From positions 248,001 to 312,000 of the forward strand of contig NZ_JASBQE010000001.1 of assembly GCF_029960785.1 (NCBI RefSeq): a stretch of 64,000 nucleotides of DNA, in the 5' to 3' direction. Numbering within the stretch: the stretch's first letter is position 1; each line of letters opens with the position of its first letter. Positions 7,959 through 17,605 of this stretch are shown here, one piece after another. Under the pieces are notes generated by a model that saw only the letters and a program-made list of their open reading frames with translations, did no database searches and had not been told where the DNA came from. The position numbers and the translations under genes are program-made. This stretch comes from Polyangium sp. 15x6 (GTDB lineage: Bacteria; Myxococcota_A; Polyangia; Polyangiales; Polyangiaceae).

Positions 7959-7978
7959 AATGCGGGAAATCCCGCATT
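7959..7978. promoter_or_regulatory. Perfect 20-base inverted repeat between divergent genes
   Basis: AATGCGGGA at 7959-7967 and TCCCGCATT at 7970-7978 are perfect complements with only AA between them. The element sits in the 148-base divergent spacer between the Met-rich gene (start 7901, minus) and the beta-helix protein gene (start 8050, plus). A two-base gap suits a dimeric repressor site better than an RNA hairpin. A TTT tail follows on the plus strand, but no plus-strand gene precedes it to be terminated. Confidence 0.5.
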
Positions 7979-8049
7979 TTTGCGGTGCGCCCGGAACGGA
8001 TTGGAATTCTCTTTTCGCTCCGTCCCAGTTGCGCGTAAGATCCGGGCCC

Positions 8050-10254
8050 ATGCTTCGATACCCTCTCCGCCCGATTCTCGTCTCTTCCCTCTTCCTTCTC
8101 GTCGCCGCTGGTGCCGGCTCCGCCCGCGCCGCGGACACGTCGACCCTCGGCGGCCTCACGCTCCGGCCCACGATTCACGCCGTGGGTATCACGGCTGCGG
8201 TCTCGGGGGACGATGACGGGGACGCCACCGTGAAGCTCGCGTTCCGCAAAGTCGGCGACGCGAGCTTCACGCCCGGCCATCCGCTCCTCCGCACGTCCGG
8301 CGGGCGCCGCGGCAGCGCCCTCTTTCTGGAGCCCGCGACGGAATACGAGGTGCGGGTCACGCTCGACGATCCCGACAACGGCGCGCCCCAGGAGGTCACG
8401 AACACGATCCGCACGCGTGACGACGCGCCCCCGCCGCAAGGCAGCAAGCACCTTTACGTGGACGCGAAGAATGGCTCGGATGGAAACGACGGATCGCAAG
8501 GTTCGCCATTCAAGAGCATCGGCGCCGCGGCGGCCGCGGCGGGCCCGGGGACGGTCGTGCACGTCGCGGCCGGGGTCTATCGCGAGACCGTGACGGTCGA
8601 CGGGAATCACGGCGGCGCCGCGGGAAACCCCGTCTGGTTCCTCGCCGAGCCGGGCGCGATCCTCGAAGGCTCCGACCCGGCGCTCGAGGACGGCTCGATG
8701 TTTCAATCGGAAGGCAATGGGATCTACTCGGCGCCTTTCTCCGGGGCATCGCAGTACGTCGCCGTGGACGATGTGCGCCTCTACGATTACAGCTCCCTCG
8801 CGGATCTGGAGTCCGCCGCCGCGGGTCTCGCCGGCGGGTTTTACGTCGACGCCGCCGCGGGCAAGATTTACTTGAAGCTCCCGGACGGCGGATCACCCGC
8901 CGGGCATGCGATTCACGTGGCCATTCGCAACGTCGGTATTCTCCTCGACACCGTCACCGACGTGGTGGTCGAGGGCTTCGAGATCCGGCATCTCGGCGCC
9001 GACGCCGAGGGGGCGGGCATCGACGTGCGCGACACGGCGCGCGCGTGGATCCGGAAAAACCACATTCACCACATGAATTCCGGCGTTCGCGTGCGCAGGC
9101 CGCTCGCGGCGGAGAACGTCATCGAGGACAACGTCGTTCGCGACACGAGCATCTGGTCGTGGCCCTGGAGCTCCGTCAAGAACCATACCCCCGAAGCGAG
9201 CGCCATCAGCATCACGGGCGGCGCTGGCAACGTCGTCCGGAAAAACCAGCTCACAGGCACGTTCAATGGGGTGTACATCGGCAGTTTCGACGATTCTTCG
9301 GAGACGGTCGCGCCGGATACGGACGTGTACGAGAACGTGCTCGTCGAGCACGGCGACGACGGGCTCGAACCCGAAGGGGCCTGCGTGAACGTCCGGCTCT
9401 GGAACAACCACATGCGCGGGGTGCTGAACGGGGTGTCGCTCGCGCCGATCGAGATCGGCCCGCTGTTCGTGGTGCGCAACGTGATCGACGGCTTCAAGGA
9501 GCACGCGCTCAAGGTGAACAACGGCTCGCAGGGCTTCATGCTCGTCTATCACACGACGAGCCGCCCGGCTGCGGAGCTAACGGAAGCGCAGGCGATTGCC
9601 CCGACGATTCCGTTCGCGAACCTGATCACGCGGAACAACATCTGGGCCTCGCACCGCTACGTCATCGAGAGCAGCATCACGCCGAGCGGGCCCGTGGACC
9701 TCGACTGGGACAATCTGTTCACGGACATCCTCGACGGGACGCCGCGGTTCGTGAAATGGCTCGACGTGAAGTATACGAGCATCGCGGAGCTCGCGGCCTC
9801 GGGCACGATCGAGAGCCACGGGGTCCAGATCGAGCCCAAGTACGAGGACGCGGAGGGCGGCGATTTCACGCCGGTGGAGGGGAGCGGGCTCGTCGACGTC
9901 GGCGTGGTGATCGAGGGCATCAACGATCGATTCGTGGTCGGCGCGGCGCCCGATCTCGGCGCATTCGAGCGGGGAGGCGTGGGGCCGCTGCCGGACGGCG
10001 GATTGCCGGACGGCGGCTCCGGGGCCTCGTCGAGCGGCGTGGGCGGAGGCGGTGGGGACGGCAATGGCGCGGGCGGCAATGGCAGCGGCGCGTCCGGGGA
10101 CGAGGGCGGTTGTGGGTGCCGCCTCGGGGATGGTGCCGCGCCGGGGATCGGGCTCTATGCATTCGGCGCGCTCGCCTGGGGGCTTTCGCGGCGGCGGCGA
10201 AGGGCGGCGCGCGATGAAGCGGCGCGGAGCGCGAGGGAGCGCTATCTCCCTTAG
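8050..10254 (+). CDS. Right-handed parallel beta-helix protein with MYXO-CTERM-like anchor
   Basis: The 734-residue protein starts at ATG 8050 with a signal peptide ending SARAAD. A fibronectin-like N-terminal part (~30-120) is followed by LYVDAKNGSDGNDGS and PFKSIGAAAAAAGPGTVVHVAAGVYRE split over two strands, the signature opening of DUF1565/pectate-lyase-fold beta-helices. Repeated NxIxxxxxGV-type rungs run to about residue 600. The C-terminus has a Gly-rich linker, then GGCGC, a hydrophobic helix and RRRRR, a MYXO-CTERM-like tail. It should be a surface protein that binds or cleaves polysaccharide; no lyase active site could be identified. The longer frame to 7960 crosses the inverted repeat and is less likely. 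Confidence 0.85.
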   Translation: MLRYPLRPILVSSLFLLVAAGAGSARAADTSTLGGLTLRPTIHAVGITAAVSGDDDGDATVKLAFRKVGDASFTPGHPLLRTSGGRRGSALFLEPATEYEVRVTLDDPDNGAPQEVTNTIRTRDDAPPPQGSKHLYVDAKNGSDGNDGSQGSPFKSIGAAAAAAGPGTVVHVAAGVYRETVTVDGNHGGAAGNPVWFLAEPGAILEGSDPALEDGSMFQSEGNGIYSAPFSGASQYVAVDDVRLYDYSSLADLESAAAGLAGGFYVDAAAGKIYLKLPDGGSPAGHAIHVAIRNVGILLDTVTDVVVEGFEIRHLGADAEGAGIDVRDTARAWIRKNHIHHMNSGVRVRRPLAAENVIEDNVVRDTSIWSWPWSSVKNHTPEASAISITGGAGNVVRKNQLTGTFNGVYIGSFDDSSETVAPDTDVYENVLVEHGDDGLEPEGACVNVRLWNNHMRGVLNGVSLAPIEIGPLFVVRNVIDGFKEHALKVNNGSQGFMLVYHTTSRPAAELTEAQAIAPTIPFANLITRNNIWASHRYVIESSITPSGPVDLDWDNLFTDILDGTPRFVKWLDVKYTSIAELAASGTIESHGVQIEPKYEDAEGGDFTPVEGSGLVDVGVVIEGINDRFVVGAAPDLGAFERGGVGPLPDGGLPDGGSGASSSGVGGGGGDGNGAGGNGSGASGDEGGCGCRLGDGAAPGIGLYAFGALAWGLSRRRRRAARDEAARSARERYLP

Positions 10255-11006
10255 AAGCTCATTTTCATTCCCACGGACCTCGGCCCCACGAAAAATTCCG
10301 GGCCTGCGGCGAGGTCTTCCCGCACGAGGACCTTCTGCTTGGCGACGATCCCGGCGACGAGCATGGCGACTCCGCCGGCCTGGACGAGGCCGTCGAAGAT
10401 GAAGAGGGGCCTCGCGTAGTTGTCGGATCCGCTGAAATTACCCGCCCCGGCGACGATGAACGGGCCGATCACGGGCACGTACAGCGCGGCCCAAGGGGTG
10501 CGGGTCGATTCAGCCGCGGCCGCGCCTGCCGCCGAGAAGAGGTAAAACGTCCCGAAGACCACGCTGCCCCCGATGACGAGCCCCTTTCGAATGCGCTCTT
10601 CGAGCACGTATCCCGGGGGAACGAGGCCTCCCTTGTACGGCATGACGGGCTTGCGCTCCTCGGTCTCGGCAGGGGCGGCGGGGGGATAGCCATACCCGGG
10701 AGGAGGCGGCGGATACGGATACCCCGGTTGTCCGTACGGATAAGGATAGGGGTACGGGTACGGGGGCTGGCCCGGCTGCGCGCCGGGCGGCGGAGTCCCG
10801 GGCGGGAGCGGCGCCGCCGCCCCGGGGGGCGGAGGAGCCGGCGCCGGCGCTGCCGCGGCCGGGGGAGGTGGCGCAGCAGGCGCCTTCTGCGACTGCGCCG
10901 AAGGCGTGGCCGGCGCGCCGAGCAAACCGACGCCAAAAGCCACGGCGCCGAGGTGCGTCGCATATTTCCGTTTTGGCCTCGTGTATCTCGTGTGATGCAA
11001 GCTCAA
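10251..11006 (-). CDS. Proline-rich exported protein with membrane segments, function unknown
   Basis: I prefer a TTG start at 11006 because GGGAGGG lies eight bases upstream; an ATG at 11054 would add 16 residues without a Shine-Dalgarno. The 251-residue product has a signal peptide ending near PSAQSQ, an Ala/Pro/Gly/Tyr-rich disordered region (about 30-130, with PYPYPYPYPY), then a C-terminal part with two or three hydrophobic segments (GLVIGGSVVFGTFYLFSAAG; AALYVPVIGPFIVAGAG; GGVAMLVAGIVA). This layout recurs in myxobacterial envelope proteins of unknown role. Its stop overlaps the stop of the convergent beta-helix gene by four bases. Confidence 0.65.
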   Translation of the reverse strand: MSLHHTRYTRPKRKYATHLGAVAFGVGLLGAPATPSAQSQKAPAAPPPPAAAAPAPAPPPPGAAAPLPPGTPPPGAQPGQPPYPYPYPYPYGQPGYPYPPPPPGYGYPPAAPAETEERKPVMPYKGGLVPPGYVLEERIRKGLVIGGSVVFGTFYLFSAAGAAAAESTRTPWAALYVPVIGPFIVAGAGNFSGSDNYARPLFIFDGLVQAGGVAMLVAGIVAKQKVLVREDLAAGPEFFVGPRSVGMKMSF

Positions 11007-11105
11007 GGTCGTTCCCTCCCGCCTGGACGCGTACGCCGCGCACCGAGGAGCCATCGTATCCCGGGCGCGCCGCGGGCTGCAAGCCGGATACGCGGACGCG
11101 CCGCG

Positions 11106-12860
11106 TCACGGCGTGGCGCCGGGCCGGAGATCCGTGCGAATGCGCAGTGATTCCGACTCGATCTGCTCCGGCTCGACGCCAATCTCCGTGAGGAGCATCT
11201 CCGCCAGCCGCACGGCGACCTCGGCTTCCTCGTAACAGACGGCCGTGGCGCGGTGCGTCTCGAGCGCCGCGCGCTCGCTCATGTAATGGGCGCGCACGAA
11301 GATCGGCAGGTCGGGCTGGAGGCTCCGCGCGACGTTGACCACCGCGGCCCGCGTCTCGGGGTTCGGCGTGGTCACGACGAGGTAATCGGCGGTCTCGATG
11401 CCCGCCGCGTGGAGGACCTCGGACCGCCTCGCGTCGCCGTACACGGCATTCCGGCCGGTGTTCATCAGCTCGGTGACGGTGTCGATGCTCAATTCCACGA
11501 TCACCGAGCAGACGTTGAATCGATCCAGGATGTCCACGGCCGTACGGCCGACGGGGCCATATCCCACGACGATCGCGCGGACGTCACAAGCGCGGACCGG
11601 CTCTTTCGGGGCCTGCTCTCGGAGCGCCTCCCCGCGCGCCTCGGCGCGGCGGTTGAGCCCTCGCCAGAGGGTGGGGCGGTCGCGCAGCCATTCTTCGAGG
11701 GGATCCATGAGTCGGAAGAGCAAGGGGTTCAGGGCGATGGATGCAATCGCGCTCGCCACGAGCACGCTGCGCCCCTCCGTCGGGAAGAGGTCGACCTTGT
11801 TCGCCGCGTCGGCGAGGATGAACGAGAACTCGCCGATCTGCGCGAGGCCGATCGCGACCGTGAGCGCCGTCCGCACCGAATACCCGAGGACCACGACGAC
11901 GACGAGCGCGGCGAGGGGTTTGGCGAGGAGGATGATCGCGAGCACCGAAAGGACGAGCCCGGGCTGCGCGAGGAGCGAGCGCGGATCGAACTGCATGCCG
12001 ACGGTGACGAAGAAGAGCACCGCGAAGGCGTCCCGCATCGGGAGCGCATCCGCGGCGGCCTGGTGGCTGACCTTCGATTGTCCGACGACCATGCCCGCGA
12101 GGAACGCGCCGAGCGCCATCGACGCGCCGAAGATGACGGCCGAGCCCGTGGCGACGGCGAGCGCGACCGCGAGGACGGCGAGCGTGAAGAGCTCCCGGCT
12201 GCGTGAGCGCGCGACGCGCGTGAGGAACCAGGGGACGGCGCGCGCCCCGAAGACGAGCACGATCGCGATGAGCGCGCTGAGCTTCACCAATCCGATGCCG
12301 ATGACTCCGACCGCCTGAAGGGGCGAGGCGTGCGCGCCCCGCAAAGACGCGAGCACCGGGACCATGAGGAGAATGACGACCGTGAAGATGTCCTCGACGA
12401 TGAGCCAGCCGACGGCGACGTGCCCGTGCGGCGTTTCGAGCGCATCGTGATCGGTGAGCATGCGGATCAGCACGACCGTGCTCGCCACGGCCACGGACAT
12501 CCCGAGCACGAGCCCGGCCGAGGTGGACCAGCCGAACGCGACCGCGACCGCGGCCCCGAGCGCGGTGGCGATGAGGCTCTGCACGATCGCGCCCGGTATG
12601 GCGATGCGCCGGACCTTGAGGAGATCGCCGAGGTGGAAATGCATTCCCACGCCGAACATGAGCAGGACGATGCCTACCTCGGCGAGCTGCGAGGCGAGCT
12701 CGAGGTTGGCCACGAATCCGGGGGTCCGCGGACCGACGACGACGCCGGCGAGGAGGTACCCCAGGATCGGCGAGGCGCCGAGCCGGTGTGTGAGCATGCC
12801 GAGCAGCAGCGCCGCGAGGAGCCCGCCCGTCAGCGTGAGGATGAGGTCGTAGGCATGCAT
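11106..12860 (-). CDS. Kef-type cation/proton antiporter with RCK (TrkA-N) domain
   Basis: A 584-residue protein from ATG 12860. About 12 membrane segments fill residues 1-390 in the CPA2 sodium/proton exchanger pattern (GYLLAGVVVGP at the start, a GLAQIGEFSFILA segment late). A cytoplasmic TrkA-N domain follows (about 425-545) with the Rossmann start IVVGYGPVGR and an acidic end to the second strand (VIVEL), the NAD-binding fold that gates Kef systems; a short C-terminal regulatory tail ends the protein. The architecture is that of YbaL/KefB. It likely exchanges K+ for H+ at the inner membrane during stress. The frame extends to 12920, but that part is low-complexity and lacks membrane character. 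Confidence 0.9.
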   Translation of the reverse strand: MHAYDLILTLTGGLLAALLLGMLTHRLGASPILGYLLAGVVVGPRTPGFVANLELASQLAEVGIVLLMFGVGMHFHLGDLLKVRRIAIPGAIVQSLIATALGAAVAVAFGWSTSAGLVLGMSVAVASTVVLIRMLTDHDALETPHGHVAVGWLIVEDIFTVVILLMVPVLASLRGAHASPLQAVGVIGIGLVKLSALIAIVLVFGARAVPWFLTRVARSRSRELFTLAVLAVALAVATGSAVIFGASMALGAFLAGMVVGQSKVSHQAAADALPMRDAFAVLFFVTVGMQFDPRSLLAQPGLVLSVLAIILLAKPLAALVVVVVLGYSVRTALTVAIGLAQIGEFSFILADAANKVDLFPTEGRSVLVASAIASIALNPLLFRLMDPLEEWLRDRPTLWRGLNRRAEARGEALREQAPKEPVRACDVRAIVVGYGPVGRTAVDILDRFNVCSVIVELSIDTVTELMNTGRNAVYGDARRSEVLHAAGIETADYLVVTTPNPETRAAVVNVARSLQPDLPIFVRAHYMSERAALETHRATAVCYEEAEVAVRLAEMLLTEIGVEPEQIESESLRIRTDLRPGATP

Positions 12861-12957
12861 TCGTCCCGAGGACGAAGAGCAGGAGGCGGACCCGGTGAGA
12901 GCGACCCGACGAGCGAGCATCTTGGGGGCGATTTCGCCCGCTCGCTCGGCGCGGAAT

Positions 12958-13752
12958 TCACGCGATGGCGCGCACCACGCCGCCGTCCACGAGGAGCGCC
13001 GCGCCCGTGGTGGCGGACGCGCGAGCGCTGCACACGTAAGCGATCATGGAGGCGACCTCGTCCGGCGTCGCGAATCGCTGGATGATCGAGGTCGGCCGTG
13101 CGGTGGCGAAGAACTCGCGCTCGACGGTGGCGACGTCCACGCCGCGCGCCGCCGCGAGCTGGGCGACGAACGCGCCCACGCCCTCGGACGACGTCGGGCC
13201 GGGCAGGACGCTGTTCACGGTCACGCCGGTCCCGCGCAGCGTCTCGGCCAGGCCCTTCGCGACCGCGAGCTGCGCCGTCTTCGTCATGCCGTAATGGATC
13301 ATCTCGGTCGGGATCTGGAGCCCCGACTCGCTCGACACGAAGACGACGCGGCCCCAGTTGCGGGCCCGCATGCCGGCCACGTAATGGCGCGAGAGCCGCA
13401 CGCCGCTGAGCACGTTCGTCTCGAAGAACCGGAGCCAGTCCTCGTCCGGGATCTCTTCGAATGGTTTGGGCTCGAAGATTCCCATGTTGTTGACGAGCAC
13501 GTCGACGTCGGGGAGCTTCGAGGTCAGCGCCTGGCATCCGGCCGCGGTCGAGAGGTCGGCCGAGATGCCGTCGATCGTCGCGCCGGGCAGCGCGCGCCGG
13601 AGCGCGTCCACGGCGCCTTGCACGCGGGCCTCGGTCCGTCCGTTCACCGTCACGTGCGCGCCCTCGCTCGCCAGCGCGTGCGCGGCGGCGAGGCCGATTC
13701 CCGCGGTCGAGCCCGTCACGAGCGCCCGCTTCCCCGTCAATCCGAGATCCAT
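12958..13752 (-). CDS. SDR family NAD(P)-dependent oxidoreductase
   Basis: A 264-residue short-chain dehydrogenase. The start at 13752 is set by AAGGAGGA just upstream. It has the cofactor loop TGSTAGIG, the NNMG motif, the catalytic Ser in SSESG and YxxxK as YGMTK, and the C-terminal LLVDGG of classical SDRs, so all catalytic residues are present. An Arg/Thr after the second strand (NGRTEARV) suggests NADPH preference, as inference. The substrate is unknown. It lies upstream of the Kef-type gene on the same strand with a 97-base gap. Confidence 0.9.
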   Translation of the reverse strand: MDLGLTGKRALVTGSTAGIGLAAAHALASEGAHVTVNGRTEARVQGAVDALRRALPGATIDGISADLSTAAGCQALTSKLPDVDVLVNNMGIFEPKPFEEIPDEDWLRFFETNVLSGVRLSRHYVAGMRARNWGRVVFVSSESGLQIPTEMIHYGMTKTAQLAVAKGLAETLRGTGVTVNSVLPGPTSSEGVGAFVAQLAAARGVDVATVEREFFATARPTSIIQRFATPDEVASMIAYVCSARASATTGAALLVDGGVVRAIA

Positions 13753-13928
13753 GTCTTCCTCCTTGCTCGGGCGGATGCTAGCGCGCGCCGCGGCCACGCG
13801 CAGCGAGCTCGACGGTTTTGCCGGATCGCCCCTCCGCGCGAGCGAGGGGTCGTGCCTCGGACCGCCCGGAGCGCAGGCGCGAAAATGGATCCCGGGGCGG
13901 CGCGCACGCCGTTTGCCGGAGTGCCCGT

Positions 13929-14198
13929 ATGGCTACACATCCGAAACACGGGACACCCGACGATCCGCTCGCCCGACAGCCGTCCGGTGGGACGCAGGGC
14001 GATGTGCGTCGCGGCGAGCACACCCCCACGGGCCAGAGCCATTACCACGAGCTCGGCTTGAAGGAGCAAAGATCGCCGCTCGCGCCGCGAGGCGGGTCGA
14101 CCGCGGACGACGCGCCGATGGTCGACAAGAGCGACGCGAGCGCGCATCAAGCCGAGGGACCTGGAGGAAAAGGGACGGGCGGCGGAGGCGGCGCGTAA
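13929..14198 (+). CDS. Small hydrophilic, probably disordered protein
   Basis: An 89-residue protein from ATG 13929, rich in Gly, Pro, Asp, His and Gln with no hydrophobic core and a poly-Gly end. Phrases such as DDPLARQPSGGTQGDVRRGEH and APMVDKSDASAHQAEGPG look like a conserved small myxobacterial protein. Two similar tiny proteins occur at 61185 and 61462. No known domain is recognised. G/C third positions support it being a real gene. Confidence 0.5.
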   Translation: MATHPKHGTPDDPLARQPSGGTQGDVRRGEHTPTGQSHYHELGLKEQRSPLAPRGGSTADDAPMVDKSDASAHQAEGPGGKGTGGGGGA

Positions 14199-14218
14199 CG
14201 GGTTTGTCCACGCGCGTC

Positions 14219-14263
14219 AAAAAAAGAGCCCCGGGGAGCAGGGAGGGAGACTGCTCTCCGGGG
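14219..14263 (-). terminator. Rho-independent terminator of the M56/BlaI operon
   Basis: CCCCGGGGAGCAG (14229-14241) pairs with CTGCTCTCCGGGG (14251-14263) over 13 bases with a single G-U, around a nine-base loop. Read on the minus strand, the stem is followed by CTC and seven T. It lies 35 bases beyond the stop codon of the peptidase gene at 14298. Confidence 0.85.
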
Positions 14264-14297
14264 CCGTGTTGATGTTCGTCGATTCGCCTGCGGTGTT

Positions 14298-16348
<2,051 letters not shown>

Positions 16349-16352
<4 letters not shown>

Positions 16353-16780
16353 CGCTTCCCTTCCTTCTTGGCCGCGGCGATCATTCGTTCGAGCTCGGAC
16401 AGCTCGTCGGCGCGTATCTCGTGGCGCGAGATCAGGTGCGACACGAGCGCCACCGGATCTCCCCGGAAGAGGCGCTCGGTCAGGTCGGAGACCATGCCTC
16501 GCGTGACCTGATCCTCGCTCACCGTGGGCCGATAAATGAATTTCCGACCCTCGGCGCGGTGCGCCACGACGCCCTTCTCCTCCATCTTCTTCAGCATGGT
16601 GGCGATGGTCGTGGGCGCGAGGCCACGCTCCGAAAGCAAGGCCTGGTGCACGTCCGTGACCGTGGCCTCGCCGAGCTCCCAGAGCACTCGCATGATCGCG
16701 AGCTGCAAATCACCGAGGTGCGTGAGCCTCTGCCCCCCCTCGGCTTCGTCCTCGAATGCGTCCTTGTCCTTGTTCGACAC
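16349..16780 (-). CDS. BlaI/MecI-family transcriptional repressor
   Basis: A 143-residue protein of the family's usual length. Residues ~20-85 form the winged helix (LQLAIMRVLWELGEATVTDV, then APTTIATMLKKMEEKGVV with the recognition helix, then the wing GRKFIYRP). The C-terminal helices dimerise. In this family the partner M56 protease cuts in the segment after the wing to release DNA. The peptidase gene overlaps its stop by four bases, so repressor and sensor are coupled. A double palindromic operator sits 15 bases upstream of its start, predicting autoregulation. Confidence 0.9.
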
Positions 16781-16795
16781 GTGCTCCTCGCAACT

Positions 16796-16823
16796 ACTAC
16801 TCGGGTAATACTACCTGGGTAGT
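16796..16823. promoter_or_regulatory. Tandem palindromic BlaI-type operator
   Basis: Two abutting 14-base palindromes: ACTACT-CG-GGTAAT (16796-16809, imperfect) and ACTACC-TG-GGTAGT (16810-16823, perfect six-base arms). A wider inverted repeat CAACTAC/GTAGTTG (16791-16797, 16819-16825) encloses them. TAC-GTA half sites with near-centre symmetry are what BlaI/MecI/CopY repressors bind. The site lies directly before the repressor gene and 137 bases before the divergent yaeQ, so it may control both. Confidence 0.75.
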
Positions 16824-16960
16824 TGATGGAGGGCAAGGAAGATCCTCCAAACCTGGAACGTCGGGATCCTGCTCGCGTGTCAGCCGATCGGCCGCACGAC
16901 CGCGCGTGTCTCCGGCGCGATCCGGCACATCGCCCAGCTTCCGCTATCCTGCGGCCGCCC

Positions 16961-17509
16961 ATGGCCCTGACCGCGACCATCTACCATCTGCAGGTGAATC
17001 TCTCCGACGTCGATCGTGGCGTGTACGAGGAGCTCGATCTCCGCATCGCGCGACACCCGTCGGAGAGCATGCGTTATTTGCTGACGCGTACGATTGCGTA
17101 CTGCCTCAGCTACGAGGAAGGCATTACGTTCAGCAAAGAGGGTCTCTGCTCGACGGAAGAGCCGCCGGTGGTCATTCGTGATCCCACCGGGCTCCTCGTC
17201 GCCTGGATCGATATCGGATCCCCTTCGGCCGAGCGCTTGCACAAGGCCGCCAAGGCCGCGCGTCGCGTCGCGCTCTTCACGCACGCGCCGCTCGCGCTTC
17301 TTCAGCGCGAAGCGTCGTCGCGCGTCATTCACAAGGTCGAGGCGATCGAGGTGTGGCGAATCGAACCGAGTTTCCTCGATGCGCTCGAAGCCAAGGTCGA
17401 TCGAAATACGAAGCTCGACCTCCTACGAGACGACGAACAGCTTTACATCACCATCGGTGACAGCGTCGTCTCCGGGACGATCACGCGCTGCTCGCTCGTC
17501 GAAAAATAA
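16961..17509 (+). CDS. yaeQ: YaeQ family protein
   Basis: A 182-residue protein, the same length as the enterobacterial YaeQ. The start MALTATIYHLQVNLSDVDRG, the RHPSES motif, CLSYEEGITFSKEG, then WIDIGSPSAERLHKA are strongly characteristic of the family. YaeQ has a PD-(D/E)xK-like fold; it was once linked to RfaH-independent transcription of haemolysin genes, but its biochemical role is unsettled. ATG 16961 is chosen over the frame extension to 16823, which would run through the BlaI operator and lacks family similarity. It is transcribed away from the repressor. Confidence 0.85.
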   Translation: MALTATIYHLQVNLSDVDRGVYEELDLRIARHPSESMRYLLTRTIAYCLSYEEGITFSKEGLCSTEEPPVVIRDPTGLLVAWIDIGSPSAERLHKAAKAARRVALFTHAPLALLQREASSRVIHKVEAIEVWRIEPSFLDALEAKVDRNTKLDLLRDDEQLYITIGDSVVSGTITRCSLVEK

Positions 17510-17546
17510 CGAAACCGAATTTCGTCTCGCGCGTAGAATCCTGCTT

Positions 17547-17585
17547 GATGTGTGTCCCGACCAGGGGGGGTCGTCGGCACACATC
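17547..17585 (+). promoter_or_regulatory. Long 5'-leader hairpin before the beta-propeller cytochrome gene
   Basis: GATGTGTG (17547-17554) pairs with CACACATC (17578-17585). Inside it, after a two-base bulge, CCGAC (17557-17561) pairs with GTCGG (17573-17577), closing an 11-base loop that contains seven G in a row. It ends six bases before the Shine-Dalgarno of the gene at 17606. It may stabilise the leader or modulate initiation, or be a DNA operator. Confidence 0.4.
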
Positions 17586-17605
17586 GAAAAAAGGAAGGGG
17601 AGACG

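Noticed and set aside
7959-7983. Rho-independent terminator
   Set aside because: The T tail is on the plus strand, where no gene precedes; the two-base loop is too small for a hairpin. An operator is more likely.
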